From contig CP021222.1 of NCBI GenBank assembly GCA_003999685.1, positions 124,001 through 188,000 of the forward strand: DNA of 64,000 nucleotides, read 5' to 3'. This document shows, piece after piece, positions 26,869 through 37,766 of this stretch (the stretch's first letter is position 1; every line of letters starts with the position of its first letter). Under the pieces are notes generated by a model. The model saw only the letters and a program-made list of their open reading frames with translations. It had not been told where the DNA came from and ran no database searches. Both the position numbers and the translations under genes were made by a program. The DNA comes from Taiwanofungus camphoratus (taxonomy: Eukaryota; Basidiomycota; Agaricomycetes; Polyporales; Taiwanofungaceae).

Positions 26869-29708
26869 TCAACGCCTGCCCGTTCGATCTATACGAGGTA
26901 CTACTCGTGACCGCAGACTCAGCGTGGCGGCAGCCCGCGTTCCAGCGGGAGGGGTATACGGAGTCTGTTTCTGCTCTTCCGTCGCCTGTTTCTTCTTCTC
27001 ACTCGCACGAGTGCCTGGCATCGGAACCGTATCCGGATCTGAAGTTGTCGACCCCATGGTCGCCCTTCGCCGCAAGTCGCTAGCACCGAGGGGTGTCAGA
27101 GGATTTGGTCTTGTGGCAGACGATCTGCGGGGAGAATGTACGGCTGGTGTCTGCGGGTATCTTTGAGCACCAGGCATACGAGTCGCAGAGCCGCTGAAAC
27201 TAGGAGCCTGAGGACCATCGTCGTCTCGTTCTTGCTGTTTACTCGAGCTCAGAGTGACGAACTTCGCGTCGGAGATGGCAGAATTCGAGTTACTAGCAAA
27301 GCTTCGCACACTAGGCAATAAGTTCTGGTGCACACGTTCGTCATCGCTGTCCAACTCTCCATAAGGATTTTTCTGGCGCCCATTTGAAGCAGCACTAGCT
27401 ATGTCGCTCCTTGATGGACTCTTACTTCGCATAAGCTGCTGTTCCACGGCATCTTCCTCTTCATATGTTCCGCCGACTAAAAGCTGGGGGTCGATCCCGG
27501 ACTGCGTGTTCAGAGTGTCGGCAGCCATCAGGCCCTGTCGCTCTTCGAGTAGTTGCTCCTGGTAAGCCTCATCGTACGCCATCACCTGAACCTCATTGGC
27601 CTTGCGCTTTCCTTTGTCCTTCGACAGGCGCTCTTCAAAGAAACGGTCAGGGTTAGGCGCTACTTTTCGAGCTCCTAGAAAAAGTACAATTTAGGGAATC
27701 GTAACTCGGTGAATGCCTTTGACGAACACACCAAGTGATGGTAGACCCTCGGCGACTTTGTTCCTCCTTCGTCTAGCAGCTGTGAGCTTTGCTTGCGTTT
27801 CAGTCATCACCCTGGAGGTTCGACTTGCAGATGTCCCACCGCCTTCGCCCGCCTCCCGAAGTTTCTGCATATAAACCGGACGAGATCTCGCACTAGGTGA
27901 TACCTGATTTGGACGTGGCTGGGACGGCCCCGCCACTTTAGGTGCATTTTCATCGTATTGTTCCTCTACCTGAGTGGGTCCACCGAAAATGTCATCCGCC
28001 TCTCCTGGGACAGTGTGATCTCCGCGTAGTTGAGTGGGCACAGGAGCGACAAGCGTTGCTTGGGAGCTCATAGGGACTTTCGACCGGTGTTTACTAAGAG
28101 CGGCATTAATCGTGCCGTTTTTGCGAAGTAGACGAGAATCTGTCTGCTTGCTCTTGCCTCTTGCCTGCTTCGCACTGGTATGCCTCTCCGGTGAAGACAG
28201 AAGCGATATAGGACTTTGCTCTCTGCCTGATGATCCGGCTATCTTGGCACCAGTCTCGAAATCTGATTCTAGGTAGTCGCTTTTCACGTCCGGTCGGTCG
28301 GATCAGGGCGGTATACAGATCAATCACAGATATACTTGACTTACTCTTCTTCTGCAAATGGAGCATGCTCGCTTATATCCTTACTAATCTCCCAAGATGG
28401 ATCAGTATCCGATTCATTAAGGACCGATGGTCGATGCAACACTCGGTGAGGCTGAGAATATGACCTTGCGCGCCGCATGCTACGTCCATGATCCACTGCA
28501 GAGGACCGTCGAGGACCTTGGTCTGTATGCCTTGATCTCTTTGCCGGCTGGATGGACGAGCGCCTTCGCCGCTCGCGCTCGGACTCATCATCTCTCAACG
28601 AGTGTTTTCGTTTCTGAGGCTTTGCGAGAAGATCTTCAGGAACCTGCTCCAACTGGGACTCGTTCAGCTCCCAATTGTCATATTCGTCGGTCTCATCATC
28701 GTCCTCTTCTTGCTGTCCAAACATGGAAGGATTCAGCAAACGGCTCCGTTCGTACAGACCTTTACCATCCGCGCGGGGAGGGTTTTCCTCCACCAGTTGA
28801 TCGATGATCGGGTCCATGCGTTTCACGTTGTTTCTGTAGCGTTCGCGCCATGACCACATAGTATGGCGCAGAGCCCATCTCCTGCGCTTAAACTTTTGGC
28901 AATTCAAGCTTCTGTTATGCACTAAATAAAAGGCGGGAAACGGTTGAGAACGTACATATTCTGCAGACTTTATTAGCCGTTTGTATATAGCGATACCTGA
29001 CCGGCCACCTTCCTCCTCGTAGGGAATCACAGAAGCTAGATATTCGCACAAATTCGCATCATCTTCTGCGGTGAAGGGTACTCGTCTACCCAAATATAAA
29101 TCGATTTATCGACCAAGACTAAGTGTAACATCACTCACCGGCGCGTACCACTTACATGACCTCCCATTCCTTTCCGCAGAGGTTTTTTGAAGTTCTCTTC
29201 GAATTTGCCAGTATTAATGCACATCTGCACGAATCTAGGGTCCTCCACCCAGACTGTCCTAGAGTCCCAGTATTTGGCTTCCAACATCTCTACGCCAATG
29301 AAGTTGACAAGAATCACATCTGCATCTTCTTCCTCGGAACATGTCGTTCCACCGCGACCCTTCGAACAGATGTCAGAGGAGCGGTCGGGAGGAAACGAGC
29401 TATAAAGCACCATTATCTTATCTGTCAGCACTTTGACCTGATCCGGCGACAGTTTACCCAGGCCAGCAGTGTACATGTGAAAGAATGCTGGTCTACCTTC
29501 CAGCATAAACAAATCCGCTTCCCCAGCCTCGGGCTGGCAGTTCGCGATGAACTTCAGTGACTAATGGAGTAAATGAACTCATGCACCGGAATTCTCTCAC
29601 CCGTGCGTTCCCCTGCCGGCCGATATTACGCCTACGGTATATACTTTCGTCATCCTCTTCCTCGACTTCTTGCGAATCGGAGCTCGTACCACGCGTCGTC
29701 CTAACCAT
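26869..29708 (-). CDS. rap1: Telomere-binding protein Rap1 (BRCT + Myb)
   Basis: Six exons join in frame to about 850 residues. An acidic N-terminus (MVRTTRGTSS...) leads to a BRCT domain: LFMLEGRPAFFHMY, then DADVILVNFIG and VEDPRFVQMCI. A Rap1-type Myb domain follows at once, VPFTAEDDANLCEYLA ... IYKRLIKSAEY, then after an intron RRRWALRHTMWSWRERYRNN. The BRCT-then-Myb order is that of Rap1/TERF2IP, a shelterin component recruited to telomeres by a TRF/Taz1 protein. The remaining 550 residues are low-complexity, with basic patches (KRKHS, ERERRRR) and phospho-site-like SP/TP motifs. I cannot see the usual C-terminal RCT helix bundle. The start lies 530 bp beyond the shugoshin stop, on the same strand. 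Orthology to Rap1 is by architecture, not by search. Confidence 0.85.
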
Positions 29709-30237
29709 TGTACAGTATAAGAGAGTAGCAGCTGTGAGCTTGATATAAGTACAGCCCCTGAATTGAAAGACGGCACGCTGAGTTACGCCGGACCGAGCCT
29801 GGTCAGTGGTGTTTGCCAATGCGTATGGCGCGTCGCGACAAGAAGCAGTGCTCGTGCCACCACTCGTGAACGCGAACTAATAGGCACGTGACCAGAGCCT
29901 CGATCGCGAGCTGTGTGTGCAAGTTGTGACAACTTGACTGGGAAAAGGCCATAATGAACTTGTACGAGAGGCCAGAGGCATCCGTGAATCGCACGAAGGG
30001 AAAACATACGAGTATAGTACTAGAGTCTAGGTGGGACGATAATCGTATAGTGGAGGCAACGACGATAACAATGATTCTTACTATACACTACTCTACTTGC
30101 GACGATGGCTAGAATACCCAATCATGCAATACGGACAATTGGGAAGAGGGATTATACTCAACGTGAGAAATCATGAAATAAACAGGTGTCGTGACGTTCA
30201 TAGCCTCTTCATTACTTGTCGGGTATGACCATAAATA

Positions 30238-32265
30238 CTAGACCGCCATACTATGTCGCCGGGTATCGTCGCCTTCAATGCGCCTCAAGGTCGAGCTGCC
30301 TTGAACGCTGCGCCTTCGCCCCTCGTTGATCCAGCTACTTCCGCGACTCTCCCCACCATATTCCGCGTCAGCTTGTGTACCTTCACTCTCTTCATCCGAG
30401 ACAAATACATATGCACGTGATTTCTTCCGCTTTACGCCCGCGATGGGCAATGCAGATGTCTCGCCATCGATCGTCGATGGTTGTGAGGCAGCAGTGGCCT
30501 CGGGCGACGTCTGCGACGAAGACCCGTCGCTGGAGGAAGTCGATGACCGCGGCTTCGATGTGGTTGTAGTAGGCGTCGGGTCTGGTTTTCGCATTTTCCT
30601 GTGACAAGGATCTGATCAACCGAAATGTGTCTATGGTCGAAAAGAGATCGTACGTGTTGAGCTTGGGTTCTGCGTAATTGATACTCTTCCGCACTCTCCT
30701 CTCTCGTCCCCCCACCAGTTCCGTTTCGGATGCGGCCGCCGGAAGAACAGGGCTTGATGCTCGTGGCGTAGGCAAGTGCAATGATTGTAGATTTGAACTG
30801 AGTTTCTGTGCCGGCATAGATAGGAAGGTTCGTGTAGCTAAAGAGGAACTTGTAAGAGCAGAAGTCGTGGCTAAAGGCAGATCATTATCTGGTGTATGTT
30901 GCCGCTCACGATCTACACGTATCATACCACACAGGTATGAATATGAAAAATCGTGGCGGGCACGCGAGTAATGAATTGAACTTACCACTTGCTGTGTCCA
31001 ACGTGGGTAGAACCGGATGACTACCTTGGGAGTTGGTTACATCCTTGAGCTTCGACTTGCTCCCTTCCGGAACATCGACAGGCTCTTCCAAACCCCTCAG
31101 TCTCTTTCTTTCTCGTTCTCTGCGCCGTTCAGTGTCGGCGCTTGGATCTCTCTCTTTCACTCTCTCTTTCTCCCGTTCCTTCCTCTTTTCCTTCTTTTCT
31201 CGCCTTGCCACGCTTTGTAAGATGACTTCGACCTCCTGCTCTTCATCACCGTTAGCAGGAATAACCTCTTCGTCCTCAACCAGCTTCAACTCTTTTCGTA
31301 AAGGTGGCCCAAACGCAGGACTTGGAGGGCGAGTAGGGACGACTTCGGTGCTGATCCCGCTTCGGGTCACCGTTGTGATAGACATACTGGTGAGTAGACC
31401 ACTCTGCCTCCTTGTTGGTTTACGTTTACCTGCATTGCTGAGCTTCTCGTCAAAGTTGATCTGAGGCAGATCGACAGAAGGTGGCGGTGAGATGACTCGA
31501 GTAGGAATTGGAAGACGTGAGTCCGAAGAGCGCGGTTTGGCCTTCTTCTTTCGGGCCGGTGTGGGACTTCTCTCCTCCTCTTCTTCCACGTCAGCATCAA
31601 GGTCTTCTGGAGAAGACATATTTGTCTCATCGTCCTCATAAATACCCGGAATAGTTGGTGGCCTTGCAAGGCGATTAGGGGGTGGTGATGCGCTGGGATC
31701 TGGCACTCGTCGTTTCGCACGCGGAGATGCAGACGGAGGCTCTTCAGGGCTGGAGGACCGACCGTGAGATATGTTGAATGATTTACGAATATGGCCAAGG
31801 TGTTTCACCAGGCTGTGTGTCTGCATACGTGATGTCAATACGCAGAAAGGAAAACGGTCATTCGCAGACAACAACGCACTGCGGCCTCCGCATCCGCTAT
31901 TATCTTTCGCGACCTTTCCCGTTCTCGTTTCAGCTGGGAGGCCAAGGCTATCTCAGACGCACGCAGACGGAGGTTTTCGACGTAAAGTGTTGATATCTGT
32001 GCATTAAGTTCCTCGATTCGAACACTGAGAGTGGAATTGAGCCTAGCGCAAACCAACGGTCAATATATCTCAAATGAACATAGTATGTCACTCGCTTGGT
32101 AATGTGCTTGTTGGCAAGAAGAAACTTCTTCTTGACTGCGTTCCGAATGCGAACGGTAAGTATGCAGTTCAGATGAATATGGTGCAGATACACACAGTTT
32201 TCGAACTCGAGGAGTGTGTCGTTTTGTCGAACATCGATTGATACACGCGACTGTCGCCTGCTCAT
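30238..32265 (-). CDS. sgo1: Shugoshin (centromeric cohesion protector)
   Basis: The start is MSRRQSRVSIDV at 32265; an upstream in-frame TTG is not needed. Short exons join into the N-terminal coiled coil: TLLEFENFKKKFLLANKHI, TKLNSTLSVRIEELNAQI, then YVENLRLRASEIALASQ. This is the Shugoshin_N domain, which dimerises and binds PP2A. The intron at 32043-32095 is GC-AG (AA|gcgagt...ctag). A long disordered Ser/Pro region and a highly charged KEREKERVKERD stretch follow. The basic Shugoshin_C motif is clear, ERRVRKSINYAEPKLNTKMR, formed across an intron; in relatives it binds phosphorylated histone H2A at centromeres. The family protects Rec8/Scc1 cohesin from separase until anaphase. N- and C-terminal signatures together make the call firm. 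Confidence 0.9.
32043..32095 (-). other. GC-AG intron in sgo1
   Basis: No GT donor keeps the coiled coil in frame at this point. Splicing AA|gcgagt to ctag|GCTC gives ITKLNSTLS, which matches the expected Shugoshin_N heptads. The nearby GT option (CGA|gtgaca) shifts the frame. Confidence 0.65.
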
Positions 32266-32609
32266 AGCAGCCAGTGTCAAGATGAGTGTCGAGATGCGGT
32301 GGGTGGTTGCAGGCGTACACTAGACAGATGGTTGTTGTTATCAGCGCGTGGCGGTCACGTGTTGTAGAGAATCGAACCAAATCTACCACGGTGGACCCAC
32401 AAGCCGGTTCACTTGCAAGGCGGGGCCACACCTACCTATGGTTACGTAAATATACCGATTTGGACGATCTTTAACCCCGCTTTGAATGTGGCGAGCGCGT
32501 TCTGAACATGAGTAGAATCTGTCGGTTTACATTTCTTTCGATCAAAAGGTCACGACTCTAGGAGCTCACTACTACATACTCGAGCTATACTGGCCCAGGA
32601 TCTTCTTCG
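32266..32609. promoter_or_regulatory. Shared divergent promoter of sgo1 and the 32610 gene
   Basis: A 344-bp gap separates two divergent starts. It contains GC-rich patches (cagcgcgtggcggtcacgtg and gcgagcgcgttc). No exact ACGCGT box is present. A common cell-cycle control is possible, not shown. Confidence 0.4.
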
Positions 32610-34606
32610 ATGGCATCCTCCTCGTCTACCTCTTTGAGTTCAGTAGCGGCGGATCGGCTGGGCTACGGAGAACGCCTTTCCAAGGCTCACCTGAATATTG
32701 CCTCTTTACCCGAAGAATTATGTCCACCCTCCTACCCGCTATCCCGACTGTCTTCCATGCGAATCGAAGCCCTAAGTCAGAGAATCATGAATGCAGTCGC
32801 CGTAGCAGGCGGAGACACCACCAATCCGAAGTGGGGCCACGTCTCGCGACTCGTGAAGATGGGCTGCACAAGTAGAGGGTATGTGGGCGCCGCGAGCGGG
32901 GTGAAAGTGGGCGATCTGAGAAAAGCACATGTGAAGGGCGTCCACTTTGAGCTTCCAGGTACAGAGGAGGAATGGTGGGAGTACGAGAAAAGATGGGCGG
33001 ACAGGGCACTTCAGGGATCGGAAGATCAAGGCAGAACATCAAAATATTGGAACACCTTACCCGGGCATGCCGTTGAAGAGGGCTCAGGTCAGCCTGTGCG
33101 CACAATCACAACCAAAGCAGCCATTGTCAGGGAGAAGGTGATCAATTGGCAGGCAACGATTGTCGATGTTCAGGAGGATGCACCCTTGCCCGCAGAAGAG
33201 GCACAACAGTTTAAAAAATCAGAGAAAGGAAAGGAAAAGGAGAAGATCACTGACAGCACTAAGTCGCAGAAGTCGCTGGGATTCCCGGTCGTCAAGCGTT
33301 CGGGCGTGCTGAAAGACAAGCCCACCAAGACTTGCGTACAGGCGGAGTCCGGTGTGCTCACAGTAGAGAGTGAGTTCGCATCTCCCGCAGATGTGGCAAT
33401 GTTGTCGCCCGCGCAACAAGGCGACCACGAGACTGTTGCGGACGCAGACCAACGCAAATCGTCTCCTCCAGGTTCTAGCGAACAAGCGCGAATTTCAGAC
33501 TTGTCTGAGATGGTCAGTGTTTTCAGCTACCGTACAAAAGACTGCGCAAATTAATGACAGCTGGGCAGTTTTTCCTGCCTCCTTCTTTTCCATCCCAGCT
33601 GCGTACATCGACACCTCAGCCTGCTGACACTGCGAAGCCTGCGCGGCAGAAGCCAGCACCCATTGCGCCAATAGCCTGCTTGTCCTCTCCCCTTTCGTCA
33701 CCGCCTCTAACACAAGCGCAGTCTCTCCCATTACACCCACAAGACGCAAATGAAGATCTGCAGGCTACATCTTCCAGCCAACCGATGTTACGCCCTACCG
33801 AGAAAGCAGAAAAACGAGCCCGTGATGTTACTCCTACGGCCAACGACATCGCATATCCGGCACACGAGCTCTCTTGCAACTCTCCACCTGCGAAGAAAGC
33901 ACGCCCAGCTCATGAGTCTAGCTCAAGTGCCCCACCACCGCCGTCGACTCCACCGCCTCTTTCATCAGCAGATCACATCAGTGCACCTGTACTCCCCTTG
34001 CCAATCGGCAAAGTCTTGGGCAACGCGAAGGGTCTGCCAGTACCGACAACACCAGAACGCCAAATCCTGCCTACCTTGACAGAGCTGCTCGCGTCTTCGC
34101 GGCGGTCAAAGCCGCGCCCCCGACCGCCGTCACGCAAATTAAAAACGCCACGGGGCGCTGGGAAGCACAAAGGCATGGGTGCGCAGTCTCAGGATCTTCC
34201 GGTGCTCGACGAGGAGGAGCCCTCGCCGACAAAAACGTACTTGTCCTCTCCTGCCTCCGGGTCCTCGGACTCTTCCCCCAGCTCAACACGCCATCAGCCT
34301 CGCTCTCCCGTGTCTCCGTTATTCACGCAGAACCCTAACGCGTTTGCTCCTAGGTTTGTGTCCTCGCAGCCTTTCATGGCGCGCGGTGGCGACTTCGTGG
34401 GCGTCGGCAGCCACAATAATTTGCTGGCGCGAGAGAGCAGCGGCTTTTTCGGGATGGGATATAATTCGCAATTTGATGTTGATGGACGGGTGGAGAGGGT
34501 AAGTGAGCTGCTTGAGAGGGATGTCGATTATGACGGGTGGCTCCGCGATATCCCAGATGAGCACCAGCTAGACCCACTAACTCAAAGTCAGGGTATGGAA
34601 TTATAG
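32610..34606 (+). CDS. Unnamed disordered, nuclear-looking protein
   Basis: Two exons (32610-32... to 33512 and 33569-34606) around a 56-nt intron give 646 residues. I do not recognise a named family. The first 140 residues look folded, with a helical stretch (YPLSRLSSMRIEALSQRI) and an aromatic-acidic EEEWWEYEKRWAD. The middle is Ser/Pro-rich with basic KK/KR clusters that could act as nuclear signals. The C-terminus has conserved-looking blocks: LPTLTELLASSRRSKPRP, then LFTQNPNAFAPRFVSSQ, and a final YNSQFDVDGRVERVSELL followed by DYDGWLRDIP. It is transcribed divergently from shugoshin. Its role is unknown; a chromosome-related one would be inference from position only. Confidence 0.75.
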
Positions 34607-34914
34607 GGACACAACGCTTCTTTTGTATACATTGACACACGGAATTGCTTGATTATAGCTGAAGTTGATGTATTTTTTTCTCTTATCCTTATGGTTATTG
34701 TTCCAATACGTCATTAAATTCCTTACTATCGGCCTGGATAACCATTGGTTTGATCATAATGGATGAAGTCGCCCATTGCAAAACGAACAATTAGTGGACG
34801 GGCCTTGCTCTCCGGCATGGTTTATCTATCAGAATCAAGTCCGTGAAGGACTGAAAGTTATTCGATCCAGGTTACAGGTGTGCAATAAAAGATGGAGGCT
34901 TCTGGGCTGGCAAG
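34607..34914. other. Convergent 3' intergenic gap
   Basis: The gap lies between two converging genes. It is AT-rich around 34670-34740 and probably holds both 3' UTRs and polyadenylation signals. No gene was seen. Confidence 0.4.
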
Positions 34915-35489
34915 CTATGCGAAGCAGACACGCTTTCGATTCTGGGGTTTGGATTTGGAGTTCTGTTCCGGTAAGACAGGACTATCACCGCTATCAAACT
35001 TGGTTGTTTTGGCTTCCTTACGCTTTTTGGCCTTTTCTCTCTTTGCTCGTGCTGCTTCAGATGCAAGAGCAGCCTTGACTTGTTTCTTCAATCACCGTCA
35101 ATGTCCACAATTATCATTAACTGATCGGACGGCCTACCAATTTAGCCTTCGAACCGGTACTCACAACTCGCTTGGTCCCCGACGCAGTAGAACTGTTCTG
35201 TGTGATATTCGCACAAATTATACAAAGGTAAGTCTGGGAAGGCAGTCTACATCATCAGCGAACCTGGGTCTGGAGATGCCTTTCCACTTTCTTCAACGAT
35301 TTATCTTCTTGAGCAGCTGCAACCGAATTTGCTATCTCTAAGGCCACGTCCTGCCGCAGGAGCTGTCAATCACGCATTCCATGGGCCATGATCACTCGTT
35401 ACCTTGTCCTCCAGGAAACTCTTGGACTTCTTTGTGGTCGGCTTGGCATGGTATCCTTTCTGCGACTTGGATGATTTTAACGGTGGCAT
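34915..35489 (-). CDS. Small lysine-rich protein, 134 residues
   Basis: Four exons (35489-35403, 35350-35264, 35197-35138, 35085-34915) join in frame with good GT-AG introns of 52-66 nt. The start is MPPLKSSKSQKGYHAKPTTK and a KKSKSFLEDK block follows. A helical middle reads DVALEIANSVAAAQEDK, then SLKKVERHLQTQ. The end is a strongly basic coiled segment, SEAARAKREKAKKRKEAK. About a fifth of the residues are Lys. Such composition is typical of nucleolar or ribosome-assembly proteins, but I cannot name the family. Each exon is under 60 codons, so simple open-frame scans miss it. Confidence 0.65.
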
Positions 35490-36198
35490 TACTAAGAGGA
35501 AATAGAAAAGTCGTGCTACACGGATCGTTTTCCCCACATGGGGGAGGGGGGGAAATGGGGAATATTAGACTCTACTGCCAGGACCTTCCGAGCAATTACC
35601 GGGTCAGCTATGTCACTGTGACATTCGCGTGACATATCGCGTCCAATATATTTACTTATCTAAGCTTAGCCGCCGTCGCGCCGTGTCCGCTGCGTCTGCT
35701 GTGAGTTGCCAGGTGATCTTCCTTTTTGTAGTGAGCGGATCGCCTCTACCAACTATCATGCCAGACCAACTGATTGAAAAGAGTCAGATGGACTGCATGG
35801 AATGAGCTTTATTCGAGTTCTAATTCCAAAGCATGGTTACAGGTGTGAACTTCCGTCATCTTGCTCCCGGGATTAGACAAATACTGCCTTTTGGAGTATT
35901 CAGCTCTATTTTCTCGCAGTAATTTTCTCACATCGTGTCTCTTCGTACTGGACATTGCGGCATGACTTGATTCAGTCAACGTGCCTTAGGCTCCATCCTG
36001 AGATGGCGAAGCGCACTATGTTCCCGAGGACTACCACCAGTGGTGTTGATATGGGCCGCCAAGTATCTGATCTTCGAATCAGGATCCTAGACGTTCACTT
36101 GGTGATATACAATCTCTGCCAGGTACAGGGGTTTACTGGCTTATAAGAACATCAAGTACCATGTCGATCAATCAATCAAATTGCTTACTCTCTTGAAG
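35490..36198. other. Intergenic, no gene seen
   Basis: About 700 bp of promoter-type sequence between the lysine-rich gene (minus) and the SDR copy (plus). A G-run (gggggaggggggg, near 35540) and a short GC-rich patch (gccgccgtcgcgccgtg, near 35668) stand out. No coding frame is supported. Confidence 0.4.
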
Positions 36199-37280
36199 AT
36201 GCCGTCGAATGCACTCTCAGGCTCGCGAGTCTGGTTCAGTAAGCCTCGTCGTTGTGCAGACGACAAGGTTGATCTGAAAATGCTACCATCCATATCATTG
36301 GCAGTCACCGGTACTTCGCAAGGTCTTGGAAAGGCTTTATTCGAGGAAGTGTTAGTGTCTGGCGAGCGCGCTGTGGTTACTCTGCGCAGACCAAAAGTGC
36401 TGGTGTCCCTGTCTGATAAGTATACCTCATCTCCACTTCTCGTCATTTTTCTCGACGTTACAGACCAGGCGCAGATCTCAGCAGTCTTTGAGATGACCAA
36501 AAGGCACTTCGGTAGGTTGGATGTTGTAGTGAACAATACAGATTATGTATTAGAAGGCGAAATCAAGGCTATCCCCGAGGAGGAGGCCCGGAGACAGTTG
36601 GAAGTTGGTTTCTGGGGCGCGGTGCGTGTCACCAAAAAGGTTTGTATATTGGGACAAACAGCTAACTCGCTAGAAGGCCTGATGAAATTTTGAGGCTCTC
36701 CAATTCTTCAGGGATGACAATCCTCCGGGTCACGGTGGACGAGTCCTGAATATCTCCTCGATTTGTCGATATTCCAGCAATCAGACTCTTTCTTACTATT
36801 GTGCTGCGAAGTTTGATCAGCCGTTTGACGTTACTAAATGTCTTGCTGTATTTCTAATTGGCGGATGTATTAGCCCTTAAAGCGTTTACAGAAGCGTTCG
36901 TTAAAGAAATGCTTCCAGAGTGGAACGTCAAGGCTGTCATCATCGAGCCTGGAGGGTTCCGCACGAAATGGAACAGGAGCTCGACGGTTCACATTCCTGT
37001 GCACCCGGAATACGACACTCCTGCCTCTTCTACGGTTCAGTTCAGGAAGATGGCAGAACAGCCTTACATCGGAGACCCCGTGAAGGCGGGCAAGGCAATC
37101 ATACGCATACTTGATCCGCCCCTAAGGATCCAGCTTAGCACCGAGTGCTTACTGGTGGTGAGGAACAAGGCATGTAAGACCATCCAGGATGGTGAGAATG
37201 AAGACCTAGCGCATTCGACGAATGCGGATGGAATCGACAAGAATATGGTATTACAGTGGTTCAAGGAGATTAATAATTGA
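36199..37280 (+). CDS. Short-chain dehydrogenase copy A, possibly decayed
   Basis: Exons 36199-36238, 36305-36639 and 36695 onward, plus a last exon from about 36874, encode an NAD(P)-dependent SDR of about 290 residues. The cofactor loop forms across intron 1: VWFITGTSQGLGKAL (TGxxxGxG). LDVVVNNTDY stands where NNAG is usual. VLNISS is followed by LSYYCAAKF, which supplies the YxxxK pair, and VIIEPGGFRTKW follows. The third intron's donor is abnormal: after AAG TTT G the expected gtaag reads atcag, while the acceptor fits. Copy B at 45.5-46.5 kb has a normal donor at this point. The gene is therefore either mis-spliced or becoming a pseudogene. The substrate is unknown; relatives are the fungal retinol-dehydrogenase-like or oxidoreductase ylmG-type SDRs. 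Confidence 0.6.
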
Positions 37281-37766
37281 GTGTGTTTATGTGCTAATAG
37301 TTGAAAACATCATGTTTCAACGATCTTGGACGTCAAATAAATATTGTGAGACCGTCCCTACGACCAGTCAACAAACAGAGAATTCTGATATCTTCATCAC
37401 TGCGCAGAAATCGCCTGTGGCTGTATGCCACGCCGCCTCCGATATTCGCCCTTTCACCATTAGCTTTGTTTGGCAGTCTGATGCTTGGGATATGCAGGAG
37501 GTTACGTAAAGACACTCAACGGCGGCGAAACACTGTTTCAGCTTCTTTACAACACAGCAAAGACAATTTTATGAAAGCTGTATGAAAAATTTAATATGAC
37601 AATAAAGATAATGCTACAACCGCGATGATACAGACAGTAGTACAACAATGCAAAAGCATGCCAATCAAGGTACCTATGATGGTTGGATGTGAGGATGCAA
37701 AATAAAATGCAAAATGCGATGCAGGATATGTAAAGCAACGATACGGATATGATATAACACGACACA
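37281..37766. other. Convergent intergenic gap
   Basis: AT-rich 3' sequence between the SDR copy (plus) and the kinase gene (minus). Short repeats such as gcaaaataaaatgcaaaatgcgatgcagga (37690-37725) are visible. No gene is supported. Confidence 0.4.
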
